DNA of 64,000 nt from assembly GCF_932526225.1 (NCBI RefSeq), contig NC_064037.1, positions 18,080,471 through 18,144,470 of the forward strand, read 5' to 3'. Below are positions 51,114 through 60,651 of the stretch, piece by piece. The notes below the pieces were generated by a model. It did not search any database, had not been told where the DNA came from, and saw only the letters and a list, made by a program, of their open reading frames with translations. The stretch comes from Nematostella vectensis (taxonomy: Eukaryota > Cnidaria > Anthozoa > Actiniaria > Edwardsiidae). The position numbers were made by a program, and so were the translations under genes. Numbering within the stretch: the first letter of the stretch is position 1; each line of letters begins with the position of its first letter.

Positions 51114-51363
51114 CTCTGAAATAGAGAACCCCGCTGCCCTTGCTAGACAAGGCCCCACTTCAGAGACAAGAATGAATGGCAACTGCCCTTGCAAGTTGCG
51201 TAAAAAGTATACAGCATTAAACCTGCCGCCTTTGCTAGCCAGATACCAAGTTGAAAATGTTAATGTACTCTTGACCCTGAAATGAAATCTCCGCTGCCCT
51301 TGCTAGACAAAGAATCAGTTCAGGGCCAAGAGTGAAGGACAACTCCCCCCGCAAGTTGCCTTC
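51114..51363 (-). other. Hairpin family in the 3' region of copy B
   Basis: Inverted repeats with the shared loop motif GCCCTTGC and differing stems: CTCTGAA/TTCAGAG (51114-51165), GCAACT/AGTTGC (51179-51199), ACTCTTG and CCCTGAA paired with TTCAGGG and CAAGAGT (51267-51333, one internal mismatch), and GAAGG-CAACT paired with AGTTG-CCTTC (51334-51363, one bulged base). The first and third, and the second and fourth, are duplicate pairs whose stems changed on both sides. A weaker member lies at 51223-51242. Confidence 0.75.
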
Positions 51364-51368
51364 TGGTT

Positions 51369-52271
51369 CTAAACAGTTGAGGACACTGTTTGGATGCGAA
51401 TATATTTAAGAAATTCATTGGATTTCCAGCGGCCTAAGGCCCTAATCTGCGCATCGGACGTGCCAGCATCTGCAGCATTAGAAGCAGCCCTATTCTGAAA
51501 CTATGGCCCTTGTATCTGGAGGGGTCCAACCCACATGATTTAATGGCAACTGAAAGCCTGTCCGTAAATTCTGATCTAGGTACAGGAGAAGCATCCTCAG
51601 AAATAAAAATAGGTCCTGGCCCACTACCCCGGAGAGATAAATACTTCATAATATGTTGTACCTGACAAACATCATTCCTACGCGAGACTTCGATTAAAAA
51701 TGGGTGCTGATTGTAACTGCTTAAAATTACCAAAGGTAAGCTTAAGAGCTACAATTTCCTTTTGTTCATTGAACATTTTGGTAATTTGATGGATAGCAAG
51801 AGGAGGATTACCTTTGTTACCCGAGGAGGTGGTTATCTCACCAACTCGTAAGAAGGCATGAAAAGCTAAAAGACACATAGCTTGGAACCGCGCAATAAGA
51901 AAACTACTCAAGGAGAAATTATTTGCAGCCTCTACGAGTCTATGAAGAATTGGAAAGGTTATTGGAAGGCCAGAATCTAAACGGAAACCTATTTTTCCGT
52001 AACCCTTAAGCATTTGCAAAATGAAAAAGGCTTTAGAAGGGTCTGGCAAATCTGAGAGCCTATGAAAATAGCCTAAGGCTGAAACATAGGTATTCACTGT
52101 TGCGGGAGCATAATTCTTGTCAAAAAGATATGCTATGAACAAAGGTAATGTGGGAGGTGAAATAGGAAGGGTTGCTGAAAAGGCAATGTTGGTAGCATAA
52201 ATGAACTGAGAAAAAAGGTTCCAAGCTCTCTTATAAATTGGCATAGAAGATGGCTGTAAGCTAGACTGCAA
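51369..52271 (-). pseudogene. Tyrosine recombinase, copy B (frameshifted)
   Basis: The first frame (52271-51678) holds the core-binding domain (YKRAWNLFSQF; LFIAYLFDKNYAPATVNT) and the first catalytic Arg in AFHAFLRVGEIT. A frameshift near 51720 moves into the frame 51733-51434, which holds QHPFLIEVSRRNDVC and the H-x-x-R box KGHSFRIG. A second shift just after that box leads to a third frame with SDAQIRALGRW and FLKYIRI, including the Tyr nucleophile, ending TAG at 51369. All catalytic residues can be seen, but they are in three frames. The family cuts and joins circular retrotransposon DNA in the nucleus. Confidence 0.8.
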
Positions 52272-52279
52272 TAGCTTAG

Positions 52280-53978
52280 TTACAACAGTTGCAAGTTCTG
52301 AGGCTGCAGATGGGCTGGAATCTCTGCTGGCAGCTGATCCACTGTAGGAGGAGCCATTAATCTGAATCTCTGAATCTGTAAACGAGATAATGAGTCAGCT
52401 AAGCTGTTCCGAACACCAGGAATGTGTTGTGGAACTAATTGCCGAACAAAAAACTTCAATTCCTTATCCTTACAGGACTGCTTATTTATCACATGCACTA
52501 ATGCTTCATTATCACTCAAGAATAGGATACACTTATTGCTCATGTCATTGCCCCAGAGTAGGAGACTGAGAATTATGGGATAAAACTCCAATATCGCAAT
52601 GTTACGATGCTTCCAGCTGTCTGGCCATGTACCATAGCACCACTTATTTCCGAAAACAGCCCCAAAGCCTATAGCTCCAGATGCATCTGTGTATAACTTA
52701 AGCTTATCAGAACTGTACCAGGTATCCTCCAAAAAGAATGATTTACCATTGAAATCTTCAAGAAAACACTGCCAAACCCTTAAATCTGCCTTGACCTCCT
52801 TTGACAACCTAATGTAAAGCAAAGGCGAATTGATGCCTATTGTCAAATCGATAAGTCTCCTAAGAAATGCACCGCCAGGGACCACCACTAAACATGCAAA
52901 GTTCAGTAGGCCATTCAAAGACTGTAGTTCCCTCAATGTGGCTTTCTTCCTAGTCAGAAATTTAGATATGGTATCCAAACACTTCTGAATCTTGTCTACA
53001 GGCAGCCGTTCTTCAAACAGTATAGTATCTAGTTCAATTCCAGCAAAGGATAATGTAGTGGAAGGCCCAAGTGTCTTTTCAGGGGCTATTGGGACCCCCA
53101 AATAATTACAAACATCCAAAAATAAATTCCAATGCATGACACCCAAGTGTTGAGTTGGAGAAATGAAAAGAAAATCATCTAGTAGGTGGACTACTTGTGG
53201 TATTTGCAATTTCTCCAAAGCTATCCACTCCAAGGCAGTGCTGAATAACTCAAATGTTTTGCAAGAGCTAGAGCAGCCCATGGGCATGCAACGATCATGA
53301 TAGTAAAACCCTTTCCATTGCATACCAAGTAAATTATAATCCTGAGGTCGGATAGGAATAATTCTAAAGGAATTTTTGATGTCGGTTTTAGTCAAAAAAA
53401 CACCCCCGCCCTGCAGCCTTAATCTTGGAAATGGCATCCCCAATCGTGGCATAGCGCACTGTGGAATGGTCCGATGAAATGCCATCATTCACAGACAAGC
53501 CCTTAGGGTATGACAGGTGATGAATTCATCTGAAATCCCAAGGCAACTTCTTGGGTACCAAACCTAGGGGCGAAACCCTGAAAGGGACCAAGGGTGGAGT
53601 GACGAAAGGTCCGGCTAAACGCCCAGCTTGCAATTCTTTTACAAGTTTTTGATCTACGGCCTCACGACTGCCCTCATAGTGCAAAGCAAAACCAAACTGA
53701 AAACCGTTGAAAAGAATAGAAACCTTAACCGCACCATAACCTACTAATAATGAGGCCAACCTATCAGCACTGACAGGAGTGGGTAGCTCAAGACCTTGGT
53801 TGCTGTGGTTTAGCCTGGGGGCTTGCAGCCGGGGACTGATTGGAGGTTCTCTTAGGGGCACGAAAAGTACAGGCCCCTGGCCTGTGGTCGCCATCACACT
53901 TATGGCACTTGTGTTTGTAACCACAGTCACCTGAACAAGGGTTACCCCTACTAAATCGATAGCAATATCCCCTGACAA
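52280..53978 (-). pseudogene. DIRS-type reverse transcriptase and RNase H, copy B
   Basis: The N-terminal piece (53978-53526) includes LPTPVSADRLASLLVGYG, LVKELQAGRLAGPF and SPLGLVPKK, and ends at a TGA nonsense codon after WDFR. IHHLSYPKG and SVNDGI follow in the same frame. A run of seven T near 53400 causes a frameshift into the frame 53488-52280. That frame has FLTKTDIKNSFRIIPI, MPMGCSSSCKTFE, the catalytic HLLDDFLFIS box, and then RNase H: LYTDASGAIGFGAVFG, ILEFYPI and LSDNEALVHVIN. It ends in ADSLSRLQIQRFR. There is no protease and no DDE integrase, as expected for DIRS elements. Two lesions inactivate it. Confidence 0.85.
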
Positions 53979-54955
53979 GACTGTTCCCCCTCAAATTCCG
54001 GCTCTCCTCCTGCTACGGTTTGGCTGAAGAAGGTCGCTGTGACCGGAGCCAGAGCTCCCAGTGCGTGTTTTGCCAGGGGTAAGCACTTGGCTGACCCTGG
54101 CGCAAAAACCTAAAATTCTCATCGTAGTACCTCCAATCATGTCCCCGGCTGGCAAGGTCCTGAATGGTCTCACCGTATTTCATGAGAGCAGGGGCCTCAT
54201 GAGAATACTTTTGGGTATAGACACCCACAAAAATATGAAAACATGATACCCAATTTTCTATGCTCAAATACTTTTTGGTTTTACTGACTGGCTCGGCGTT
54301 TAACGCTGGCATGGACCCGTTTTGGGAGGCTGAGAGAGTTAGCTGGTATTTCCCTTCTAGGATGGGATTGGCCAGCAGCAGCCCAAACTCGACAAACTCA
54401 TTTTGCCAAATTTTAGCAACTTATCGGATACCCTGGCATCTACCGGCAAACTGGGAGAGGAGAAAAGGTTACCTGGCATAGCAGCAGGACCTGTACCTTG
54501 CATCGCAGGTTGGCCGGTGTGAGCTGCTCGTGCTGCGGCAATAGCCTCCTCCACAATCACTTCACCTGGTGTTGAGCTGATATTGATGGACAGGGTAGAA
54601 GCTGCTTGGACAACTCTGCAGTTACCCGCTGCACCATCTCTTGAATCACACTCTCAGGGATCTGAACCTGGGATGGAGGGGTGTGGTGTATCTCGTCTTG
54701 AGCATTCGACGAGTCCTTCTCCAGAGGGGTGTTGTTTGACTGGATGTCTGATACATCGGAGTCGTTGGTCTGGGTAATTCTGGTCCTGGCCCGTTTCCGC
54801 CCCCTGACCTGGGGTGTTCTGTCCTCCTGAGGGGTGATGTTCGTCTCCTTGACTGGAGCATCCGCTGCAGCGTTTCGGTTAGTTCTACCCCGTTTGGGTC
54901 CCCCAACCGGTCTGGCTGCTAAACGCCTGGAACGCTTAGGGGCCGCATAACTCAT
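53788..54955 (-). pseudogene. DIRS/Ngaro-type Gag, copy B
   Basis: It starts with a basic N-terminus (MSYAAPKRSRRLAARPVG). A frameshift near 54557 leads to EEAIAAARAAHTG, and another near 54400 to LLANPILEGKYQL. The conserved Gag domain is at 54312-54013: ENWVSCFHIFVGVY, APALMKYGETIQDLA, DWRYYDENFRFLRQ, PWQNTHWELW. After a TAG at 54013 the same frame continues into a zinc finger (53994-53788), YCYRFSRGNPCSGDCGYKHK then CHKCDGDHRPGAC. The two small frames that antisense this region (54061-54246, 54583-54777) are shadows. Two frameshifts and one nonsense codon make it non-functional. Confidence 0.75.
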
Positions 54956-54990
54956 TGCAATAACTCCAAATAAAAAGAAAGAAAATGCAA

Positions 54991-55471
54991 TTAATGTGGA
55001 GTGAAAAACAAATAATAACGAAACAACTCAAAGGAAAATTGTTACTCAATTCCACAAAGCATATTTTACCAGTCCTTGACCAACAACTGTAACAGAAAAT
55101 TTGGCAAAGAAAAAGTCTGTCAGACGCAAGGTTGACGCATTGACTCCCCTAAATTGCCACATAAGAAATGTGTTGCACGGGGACGAATCCGTATAAACAA
55201 GGTGGAGAAAACACCAAAAAAACGGAAGGTGAGTCTATATCAAAAAAAGAAACACCTCCTCAAAAACCAGCGGGCTAGCGCCCGCGAAATGGCCCGCCGG
55301 ATCATCCCGTGAACAAAAATGAAGCAAAACAAACGCTCCATGCACACAACGGTTAATAAAGGTTTGGTGACTGCCTATCGGCAATTAACCGGAAACTTGT
55401 CCAGGACTAGTAAAATATTACTTTGAGTATACGCTGAAGCGGTACCGGAAATATAAGCTTAAAGGAAAGAC
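54991..55471. other. Upstream region of copy B
   Basis: No ORF of note. It may be the 5' leader of copy B. It contains a GC-rich palindrome, GCGGGCTAGCGCCCGC, at about 55269-55284. Confidence 0.4.
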
Positions 55472-55667
55472 TAATAGAATACACAAAGCCCAAACTGTCG
55501 CGATCTCGTACCAGAACAATGAATACCATACACCAAAAACTGGAAATCGACTCTGCCAAATTTTCGTCTTTAATAAGACTTCTTCAGGGCAGACTAAAGC
55601 TGCCCTGAAGAAGTCTTATTAAAGACGAAAATTTTGCAGAGTCGTTTTCCAGTTTTTGGTGTATGGT
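55472..55667. mobile_element. Penelope-type inverted-repeat insertion with 14-bp target duplication
   Basis: The direct repeat CTTAAAGGAAAGAC at 55458-55471 and 55668-55681 flanks 196 bp. Inside, 55526-55592 and 55600-55666 are 67-bp inverted arms (65 of 67 positions pair) around the 7-base spacer ACTAAAG. Each arm, read toward the outside, contains CTGAAGA, then AGTCTTATTAAAGAC, then GAAA. This is the layout of the minimal hammerhead motif reported at Penelope-like element ends. No reverse transcriptase or endonuclease is present. Head-to-head copies of a Penelope terminus inserted as a short dead unit is the best reading. Confidence 0.65.
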
Positions 55668-55668
55668 C

Positions 55669-56278
55669 TTAAAGGAAAGACAATGCTTTCAAAATGGCGC
55701 CTCTGTAACTGCGACAAAGCAAATACTGCCCGGCGTGATTTACATGCACGCCATCAGCCGCGTAAAAATCCTTCGAAGGATGTGAAAATGGGCGATGAAA
55801 CCAGCAAAAAAAACCTTAGGAAATAATCCCAGTACCACAGCGACATAATGGTTTAGAATTTGAGCGCGCTGAAAGAAATTACCATGGTCGCGGTGTGACA
55901 GGCCACGCGGAATGACATGACACACACAAACGACCCGCACTTCATATTCATCCAAAAGTACCCGCACGAGCTCTTCTATAGCTGAGCCCACCCCTTGGGA
56001 CTTAAAAACGTAAGGTCATTGGTTCCGATTTCCAATATGACCACATCAGGACTGAAACTCCTGACTACATGCAGATCGTAGCTGCGAAGTTTGCTCACGG
56101 TCCGCCCGCCAACGCCGTGCAAGCAAGCCGTCGCGGTGCCACGTAGTTTAAAATCCTTGCTTACCCGATGATCAAAACGCAAAGAAATATCACTTTTTAA
56201 ACTCCGAACGAAGGAATGATTTAAAATAAGGACCTTAGGGGCACTACCTGCCATGACTAAACAATACTCAGCCGCCAC
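55669..56278 (-). pseudogene. SGNH-hydrolase ORF of retroelement type, frameshifted
   Basis: The frame 56278-55976 has VLILNHSFVRSL, with Ser as the likely nucleophile (block I), GVGGRTVSKLRSYDLHVV and VVILEIGTNDL (block III G-x-N-D). A frameshift at CCAAGGGGTGGG moves to 55991-55740, GSAIEELVRVLLDEY and CVCHVIPRG. A second shift before HPSKDF leads to ADGVHVNHAGQY (block V, D-x-x-H) and the stop TAA at 55671-55669. Hydrolase ORFs of this kind are known in some Ngaro-type elements and in many cnidarian repeats. Whether it belonged to copy B, copy C or a third element is not clear. The stop codon lies within the target duplication of the adjacent insertion. Two frameshifts make it inactive. 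Confidence 0.65.
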
Positions 56279-56664
56279 GTACGTGCTGAGATGCGCCGCG
56301 AGTAATGCCTAAACAGCCCGAAATTTACGACGACAAACGGAATTTCTGACAAATCAGAAATATGAAAGTTCGAATCACCTATAACTTGATAGCAATTCGA
56401 ACAGAGAATGATAATACAAGGTCAACTTACCTCCGAATATGGTGGCACACTCAAAAAACACTTCTGTTCTCAACGAGTTACAGAAGCCAAGTGATCCTTG
56501 CTAAGCGGTCACGTGTATGGGATAATGCACAATTAATTGACCCCCCTCTTTGTCCTCCTAACAACAGACATGGTGCTGACACGCGACCACAAATAATATT
56601 ACATAACATACATGCTACTAAACAGTGCTCAAAATAAAGCATAAAAATTCTATTTGCAAACAAA
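56279..56664. other. No gene recognised
   Basis: Unique DNA between the SGNH relic and the truncated Gag of copy C. The frames here (56362-56637 plus, 56478-56663 minus) have no recognisable domain. Confidence 0.4.
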
Positions 56665-57510
56665 TATTTCCTTTAAACTCGCAGCCAGAACAAGCCTTAC
56701 CACTGTGGTAGCGATAGCAAAAACCCTCTGGGATGGGACCCCCCTTACCAACCCTTGCTACGTGCTGATTTGACTGAGTTTTTTGCCTTCACTTACTTGT
56801 GAATTCAGCCACAACTCACAGTGCAAGCTGCCCCAAGGCAAGAAAGCAGAGTCAGACTGGCGAAGAAAACGAAAGTTTTCGTCATAGTATCGCCAGTTGT
56901 TTCCCTTTCCCGCCAAATCCTGAATGGTGTCGGCATACTTCATGAGTGCCGGTGCCTCATTGAGAAATTTTTGGGTGTAAACAGAGACAAAAATTCGGAA
57001 TGCTGACACCCAGGTTTCTATAATGTTGATGCGTTTAGGTTTCGAAGACGATTCCAAACAAACTGAAGATGGTTGATTCCCACTACCATTCACCACATTG
57101 AGCTGGTATTTTTGCTCCTCAATGTGGTTGACCAATAAACTACCTAGGTCAATATATTCGTGGTTCCATATTTTTTTATGTAAGTTTAGCTGGTATACGG
57201 GCATCAAGTGCCACCATCTGACTGAAAGAGCTGATGCGGTCTCGCCGGGTTATCTCTATCCGTGCGCTGCTCACCTGACAAGCCCTCGCTGGCTCGGTTT
57301 CTCGCCTCATCGACAACGTCATTAGCATTGGTCATAGGCGATTCTTCCAATGGCACCGACCGTCTGGAACCTGCTGGAACCGTCTGGAACCTGCCTCGCT
57401 TCTCACGGGGGCTGTGTTCCCGAGTCAGTTGCTAAACCATTAGTTGCAGCGGTCCTGCTTCGTGAACGTTTTGCAATGCGGGATCGTCGCTGAGAACGTG
57501 TGGGAGGCAT
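56665..57510 (-). pseudogene. DIRS/Ngaro-type Gag fragment, copy C
   Basis: ATG at 57510 starts a basic N-terminus (MPPTRSQRRSRIAKRSRSRT) that stops at 57403. The conserved Gag domain is in frame 57207-56758: IETWVSAFRIFVSVY, APALMKYADTIQDLAGKG, NWRYYDENFRFLRQ, LHCELW. In a shifted frame a partial zinc finger, FCYRYHSGKACSGCEFK, ends near 56665, where similarity to copy B stops. So copy C is truncated inside the finger. Its sequence differs clearly from copy B, so it is a separate family member. Confidence 0.7.
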
Positions 57511-57630
57511 GCTAAAAAAAGAAAAATAATATTCGGCAGACAAAAGAAAACAATAAGAACAACAAACAAGAAAATGTAAATGGCTTGGCTTTTGAACCCC
57601 CCCCCCCCCCCATGTATTGAGAGGAAAAGC

Positions 57631-57719
57631 CACTGCCATAGTAGTATAATAGTTGGCGGTTCCAGCTCACTTTCACGACAGTGAGTTCGAACCAAGCCAA
57701 CTGCTATACTACTGCCGTG
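57631..57719. repeat. Long imperfect hairpin upstream of copy C
   Basis: Arms at 57631-57670 and 57681-57719 pair over about 30 positions around the 10-base loop TTTCACGACA. The inner stem is CTCAC/GTGAG continuing through GGTTC/GAACC. After a 2-base bulge the outer stem pairs TAGTAGTATAATAGTTGGC with GCCAACTGCTATACTACT, with one mismatch and one G-T pair. A poly-C run (about 57597-57611) lies just before it. Confidence 0.75.
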
Positions 57720-57723
57720 CGCT

Positions 57724-57807
57724 GGAATTCATTTTGTGAAAACTGTATGATGGAATCCATTTTTTGTGAACTGTGTGATGGAATTCATTTTATGGAAACT
57801 ATATATA
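57724..57807. repeat. 28-bp tandem repeat, three copies
   Basis: Units begin GGAATTCATTTTGTGAAAAC at 57724, with variants at 57752 and 57780, spaced exactly 28 bp. More diverged TTTTATGAA.ACTATAT pieces follow to about 57860. Confidence 0.9.
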
Positions 57808-57860
57808 TTTTATTTTATGAAGACTATATGTTATTTTTAGTTTTATGAATACTATATATT

Positions 57861-58080
57861 TTTTCGTGTCATATGTGCTGGTTTTATTTTATGATACAAT
57901 CCTATGGATTCGCCTGTTGAGTGACATTCTTGGAAAGACAGTAGGGACTTTCCCGCTGACAAATCTGGGCACGTCTATTGTATTCGGGTGTAGGGAATTT
58001 CGCGCTGGTAAGTCCATAAGAGCGTGGTGTCGTTGTTTTTTTTATAGTGTGGTTATAAAGGATCCTTAAAAGAGGTTTGT
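57861..58080. other. No gene recognised
   Basis: A plus-strand frame across 57845-58069 has no domain I recognise. Its first half is hydrophobic because the DNA is T-rich. Confidence 0.4.
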
Positions 58081-58447
58081 CTAGCGTTCTGAGGTTTCAG
58101 CTTTGGAGTCGGTGTATTCTTCTTCACCGTTTACTGTTTCGGCTTCTTTGTAAGTGTTCTCCTCTCGGTCGCTTGCTAATTTGATGTCACTGAAGCGGAT
58201 CATGCCGTCCTTTTCGTTCTCGTTGTCGGACTCGTATTCTACGGAGTCGGATTCGTCGTGTTCCTCCTCGCTGGATTCGCAGTTGCGGTCAATTACGCCG
58301 CTAGGGCCCCTATACTCGATCATTTCGTAAATAGACACGGGTGGTATTTTACCTTCGAGGAAGGTTAAGGGTGTCCTCAACGGTTTTGGTACTCCCGTCG
58401 TCGTACTTGATGGCTGTTATTTGTTTGGATTCTCGTCCAACTTCCAT
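58081..58447 (-). CDS. Hypothetical acidic protein, possibly frameshifted
   Basis: ATG at 58447 (MEVGRESKQITAIKYDDGST) gives 32 codons and then a stop. In a neighbouring frame from 58380 the sequence continues TPLTFLEGKIPPVSIYEMIE and then a strongly acidic Ser/Glu-rich tail ending TSER at 58081. Amino-acid use looks protein-like in both pieces, so a single ORF with a one-base lesion near 58370 is possible. No family is recognised. It could also be the start of a transposon ORF. Confidence 0.35.
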
Positions 58448-59478
58448 TTATATACTACTATACAATGAAGTATTTTGAAATCGTTTCAGTGCGTTTAGTC
58501 CGTATACCGTGTGCTGGGATGCTGGTTCCGTCTGTAGCGATGCCTTAGACACATGAACTAGATTGTGCTTGTGGGACTTGCACGTACACCGGCACAGCTA
58601 TGCCATGACGTCATAGAGGAATGTGGTCTCTTGTGGGACTTGCACGTAATGGCTGTCTTTGTAGCACATGTTTAAAGTATCCAATCACAGTTTATTAGTC
58701 TAGTAATATTTTTGTATAGTTCACATTTGTCTAGAGTTGTTTTTGATTGTAATATGGTGAACTATGTAAATATCTTTTTATAATCTAGTATAGTATAGTT
58801 AAGGGGGGCCATGGGTTAGAAAATTGTCAAAAGTTATCACGTTACCCTCGCTAAATAAAGTTTAATTGTATGCTATTGTATTGTAAAATGAAGGCCGAAA
58901 TAAACTTAAAAATATGAACGTAATATAACAAAACCCAAATATGATTTATTCTAAGTAAACAAACTAGCAAGATTGCCTAAAATAACGCTAAACAAAACGA
59001 AAGAAGCCAAGAGACTGCTAACGGAATGCAAACAAGGAATGCAGAAGCGAGAAACCAAAAGAACCTATAACTAAATCAATGACGAGTGCAAAAAGCCAAG
59101 GCTAATAACGAGTTAGCGCATTGAATAAAAGGGAAAGAAGCCAAGAACCAAAAACGCTACCTAGATATAGGACTGCAAAAAATAACGAACGAAATACAAG
59201 TGTAAATGAACGGTAGCAAATAACAAAAGACCGCTAACTAGCTATAAAAAATGATAAGAACAAACAAAAAACATATAGAACGAAAAACAACTACTAAGTA
59301 GATACAAAAACCGATAATACTAACTAAATGCGGAAAAAGCAATGAAACGACTCAAGGCAACACACAGATAGTGCGACTAATAAGAAGAATACATTACACC
59401 AAAACGCTAATAACAGCGAAACCAACAAAAGTAAAGAAAACGACTCCTAACATGAAAATAACTTAACACATACTACGG
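58448..59478. other. Non-coding, with a strand-asymmetric A-rich block
   Basis: CTTGTGGGACTTGCACGTA, 19 bp, occurs at about 58569 and again at about 58632. From about 58900 to 59470 the plus strand is very A-rich and T-poor, with recurring AAAGAAGCCAAG and GCAAAAAGCCAAGG motifs but no clean period. Confidence 0.5.
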
Positions 59479-59736
59479 CTAAACTGAAGATAATTCGAAC
59501 AAAAAAAGAGAAAAATCAACCTGATTCGCAGGGGCGGCAATTGGAATTTGCCCAAGTTCGGCCGGTAAAACGGCCGGCGCTACGGCTGGCAAAACGGCCG
59601 GCGCTACGGCTGGCAAAACGGCCGGCAGAATAGCATCAGGCATAGCTAGAGCGGCTGGTATAACCGGAACATCTACAGGTTGGGGAACTTGAGCCATTGA
59701 GTGTGGCAGGAACGAAGCTATAATGAGAACTAGCAA
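59479..59736 (-). CDS. Possible small secreted Ala/Pro-rich protein
   Basis: The frame is open from an upstream TAA and reads LLVLIIASFLPHSMAQVPQP, which looks like a signal peptide with a cut after Ala. An 8-residue Ala/Pro/Val repeat (PAVAPAVL) follows, from a 24-bp tandem repeat at about 59567-59627. No ATG precedes the signal-like part, so a real gene would need an upstream exon (TTGCTAG or TTATAG could be acceptors). The product is not recognised and may be a chance frame over the repeat. Confidence 0.3.
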   Translation of the reverse strand: MLVLIIASFLPHSMAQVPQPVDVPVIPAALAMPDAILPAVLPAVAPAVLPAVAPAVLPAELGQIPIAAPANQVDFSLFLFELSSV

Positions 59737-59819
59737 ATCACAGAACCTTCTGCTAAGACTCAGTAAGTTATCGTTATCTTCACCGTCTTATTAGTAATTA
59801 TTCTAATTTATGCACGCAT

Positions 59820-60270
59820 ACCGAGAATAGTCCTGTGCCCTGGATATGGTATTTGCAGTCCCGAGTATCTGCTAAGTATGGAAGACCACACCTCTGACTT
59901 TTCACCATATCCACCATCTGCCATAGCCCTATGCCTTGGACACGGTACGTGTACGCCCAAGTATCTGTTACGTATGGGATACCTCTAATCCCTCTAACTT
60001 TCAAAAAATCCACCATTTATTTGCCTTGCCAACAGTTAACCCTGAGTATATCCTAGAAATGGGGTACATCCCATCCCCCTATTTTTTCCCCATATCCACC
60101 ATCTGCCATAGCCCTATTCTTTGGTCAAGGTACGTGTACGCCCAAGTATCTGCTACGTATGGGAGACCATGCACCCCTCCACTTACCAAATTCAGCCTCT
60201 GCCATAGCCCCATGCCTTGGCTATGGTATTTGCAGTCCTGACGATCTGCTAAGTATGGCAGTCCATCCTT
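59820..60270. repeat. Approximately 95-bp minisatellite, five copies
   Basis: Imperfect units share CTATGCCTTGG, GTATCTGCTA(C/A)GTATGG and CCATATCCACCATCTGCC. Equivalent points lie near 59829, 59928, 60021, 60111 and 60206. Units diverge by substitutions and short indels. Overlapping plus frames here (59936-60241 and others) are not considered genes. Confidence 0.7.
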
Positions 60271-60640
60271 CCCTCTTAGCCAAGATGGCGGTGCATGTGA
60301 GCTATGTATGGACCAACCAAATATATATTACCTCGACACAGGGGGACTGGGGACTTTTATAGAAATAAGAATAACCCGCGCAACGCCCCCCAGCCCGTTT
60401 TTCGTAGAGACACAACGCCTAGGGTATACCGTCTGGGGGCCTGACGGGAGGAGTGTGTTATAGGGGTCGCTTTTATAGGGGATGGCCGCGCGTGCCAGAC
60501 CGTTTTCGGTTGTATTACGCTGAAAGGGAAAACGATAACAAGGTGGTTGGCCCCCCTTGTGTGGTAACATGTGGGAACCAAGACACAAGATACAAGCACA
60601 ATAAACGCAAATCGTCTTTATTTACAAACACAATAATATC
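60271..60640. promoter_or_regulatory. GC-rich region with TATA-like motifs on the minus strand
   Basis: TATAAAAG occurs on minus at 60470-60477 and 60354-60361, and TATAGGGG is repeated on plus at 60470-60480. No ORF follows convincingly. This may be a terminal part of a retroelement whose other end is the hammerhead-like motif at 60652-60677. Promoter activity is inference. Confidence 0.3.
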
Positions 60641-60651
60641 TAGTAACGCCG

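Larger units (their letters stand above)
50893..54990 (-). mobile_element. DIRS/Ngaro-like retrotransposon copy B
   Basis: Order on minus: gag (54955-53788), reverse transcriptase plus RNase H (53978-52280), tyrosine recombinase (52271-51369), then a hairpin-rich 3' region to about 50893. The combination of an RNase H-bearing reverse transcriptase with a tyrosine recombinase instead of a DDE integrase and protease defines the DIRS order. Every ORF has at least one frameshift or stop, so this copy cannot move by itself. The outer 5' boundary is uncertain and could reach 55471. Confidence 0.8.

Noticed and set aside
50893-54990. An integrated retrovirus rather than a retrotransposon
   Set aside because: No envelope, protease, DDE integrase or LTRs. 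The tyrosine recombinase and the gag type fit DIRS-like elements.
57636-57719. tRNA or tRNA-derived SINE
   Set aside because: The GGTTCGAAC box is part of a long hairpin. The A-box spacing and cloverleaf are missing.
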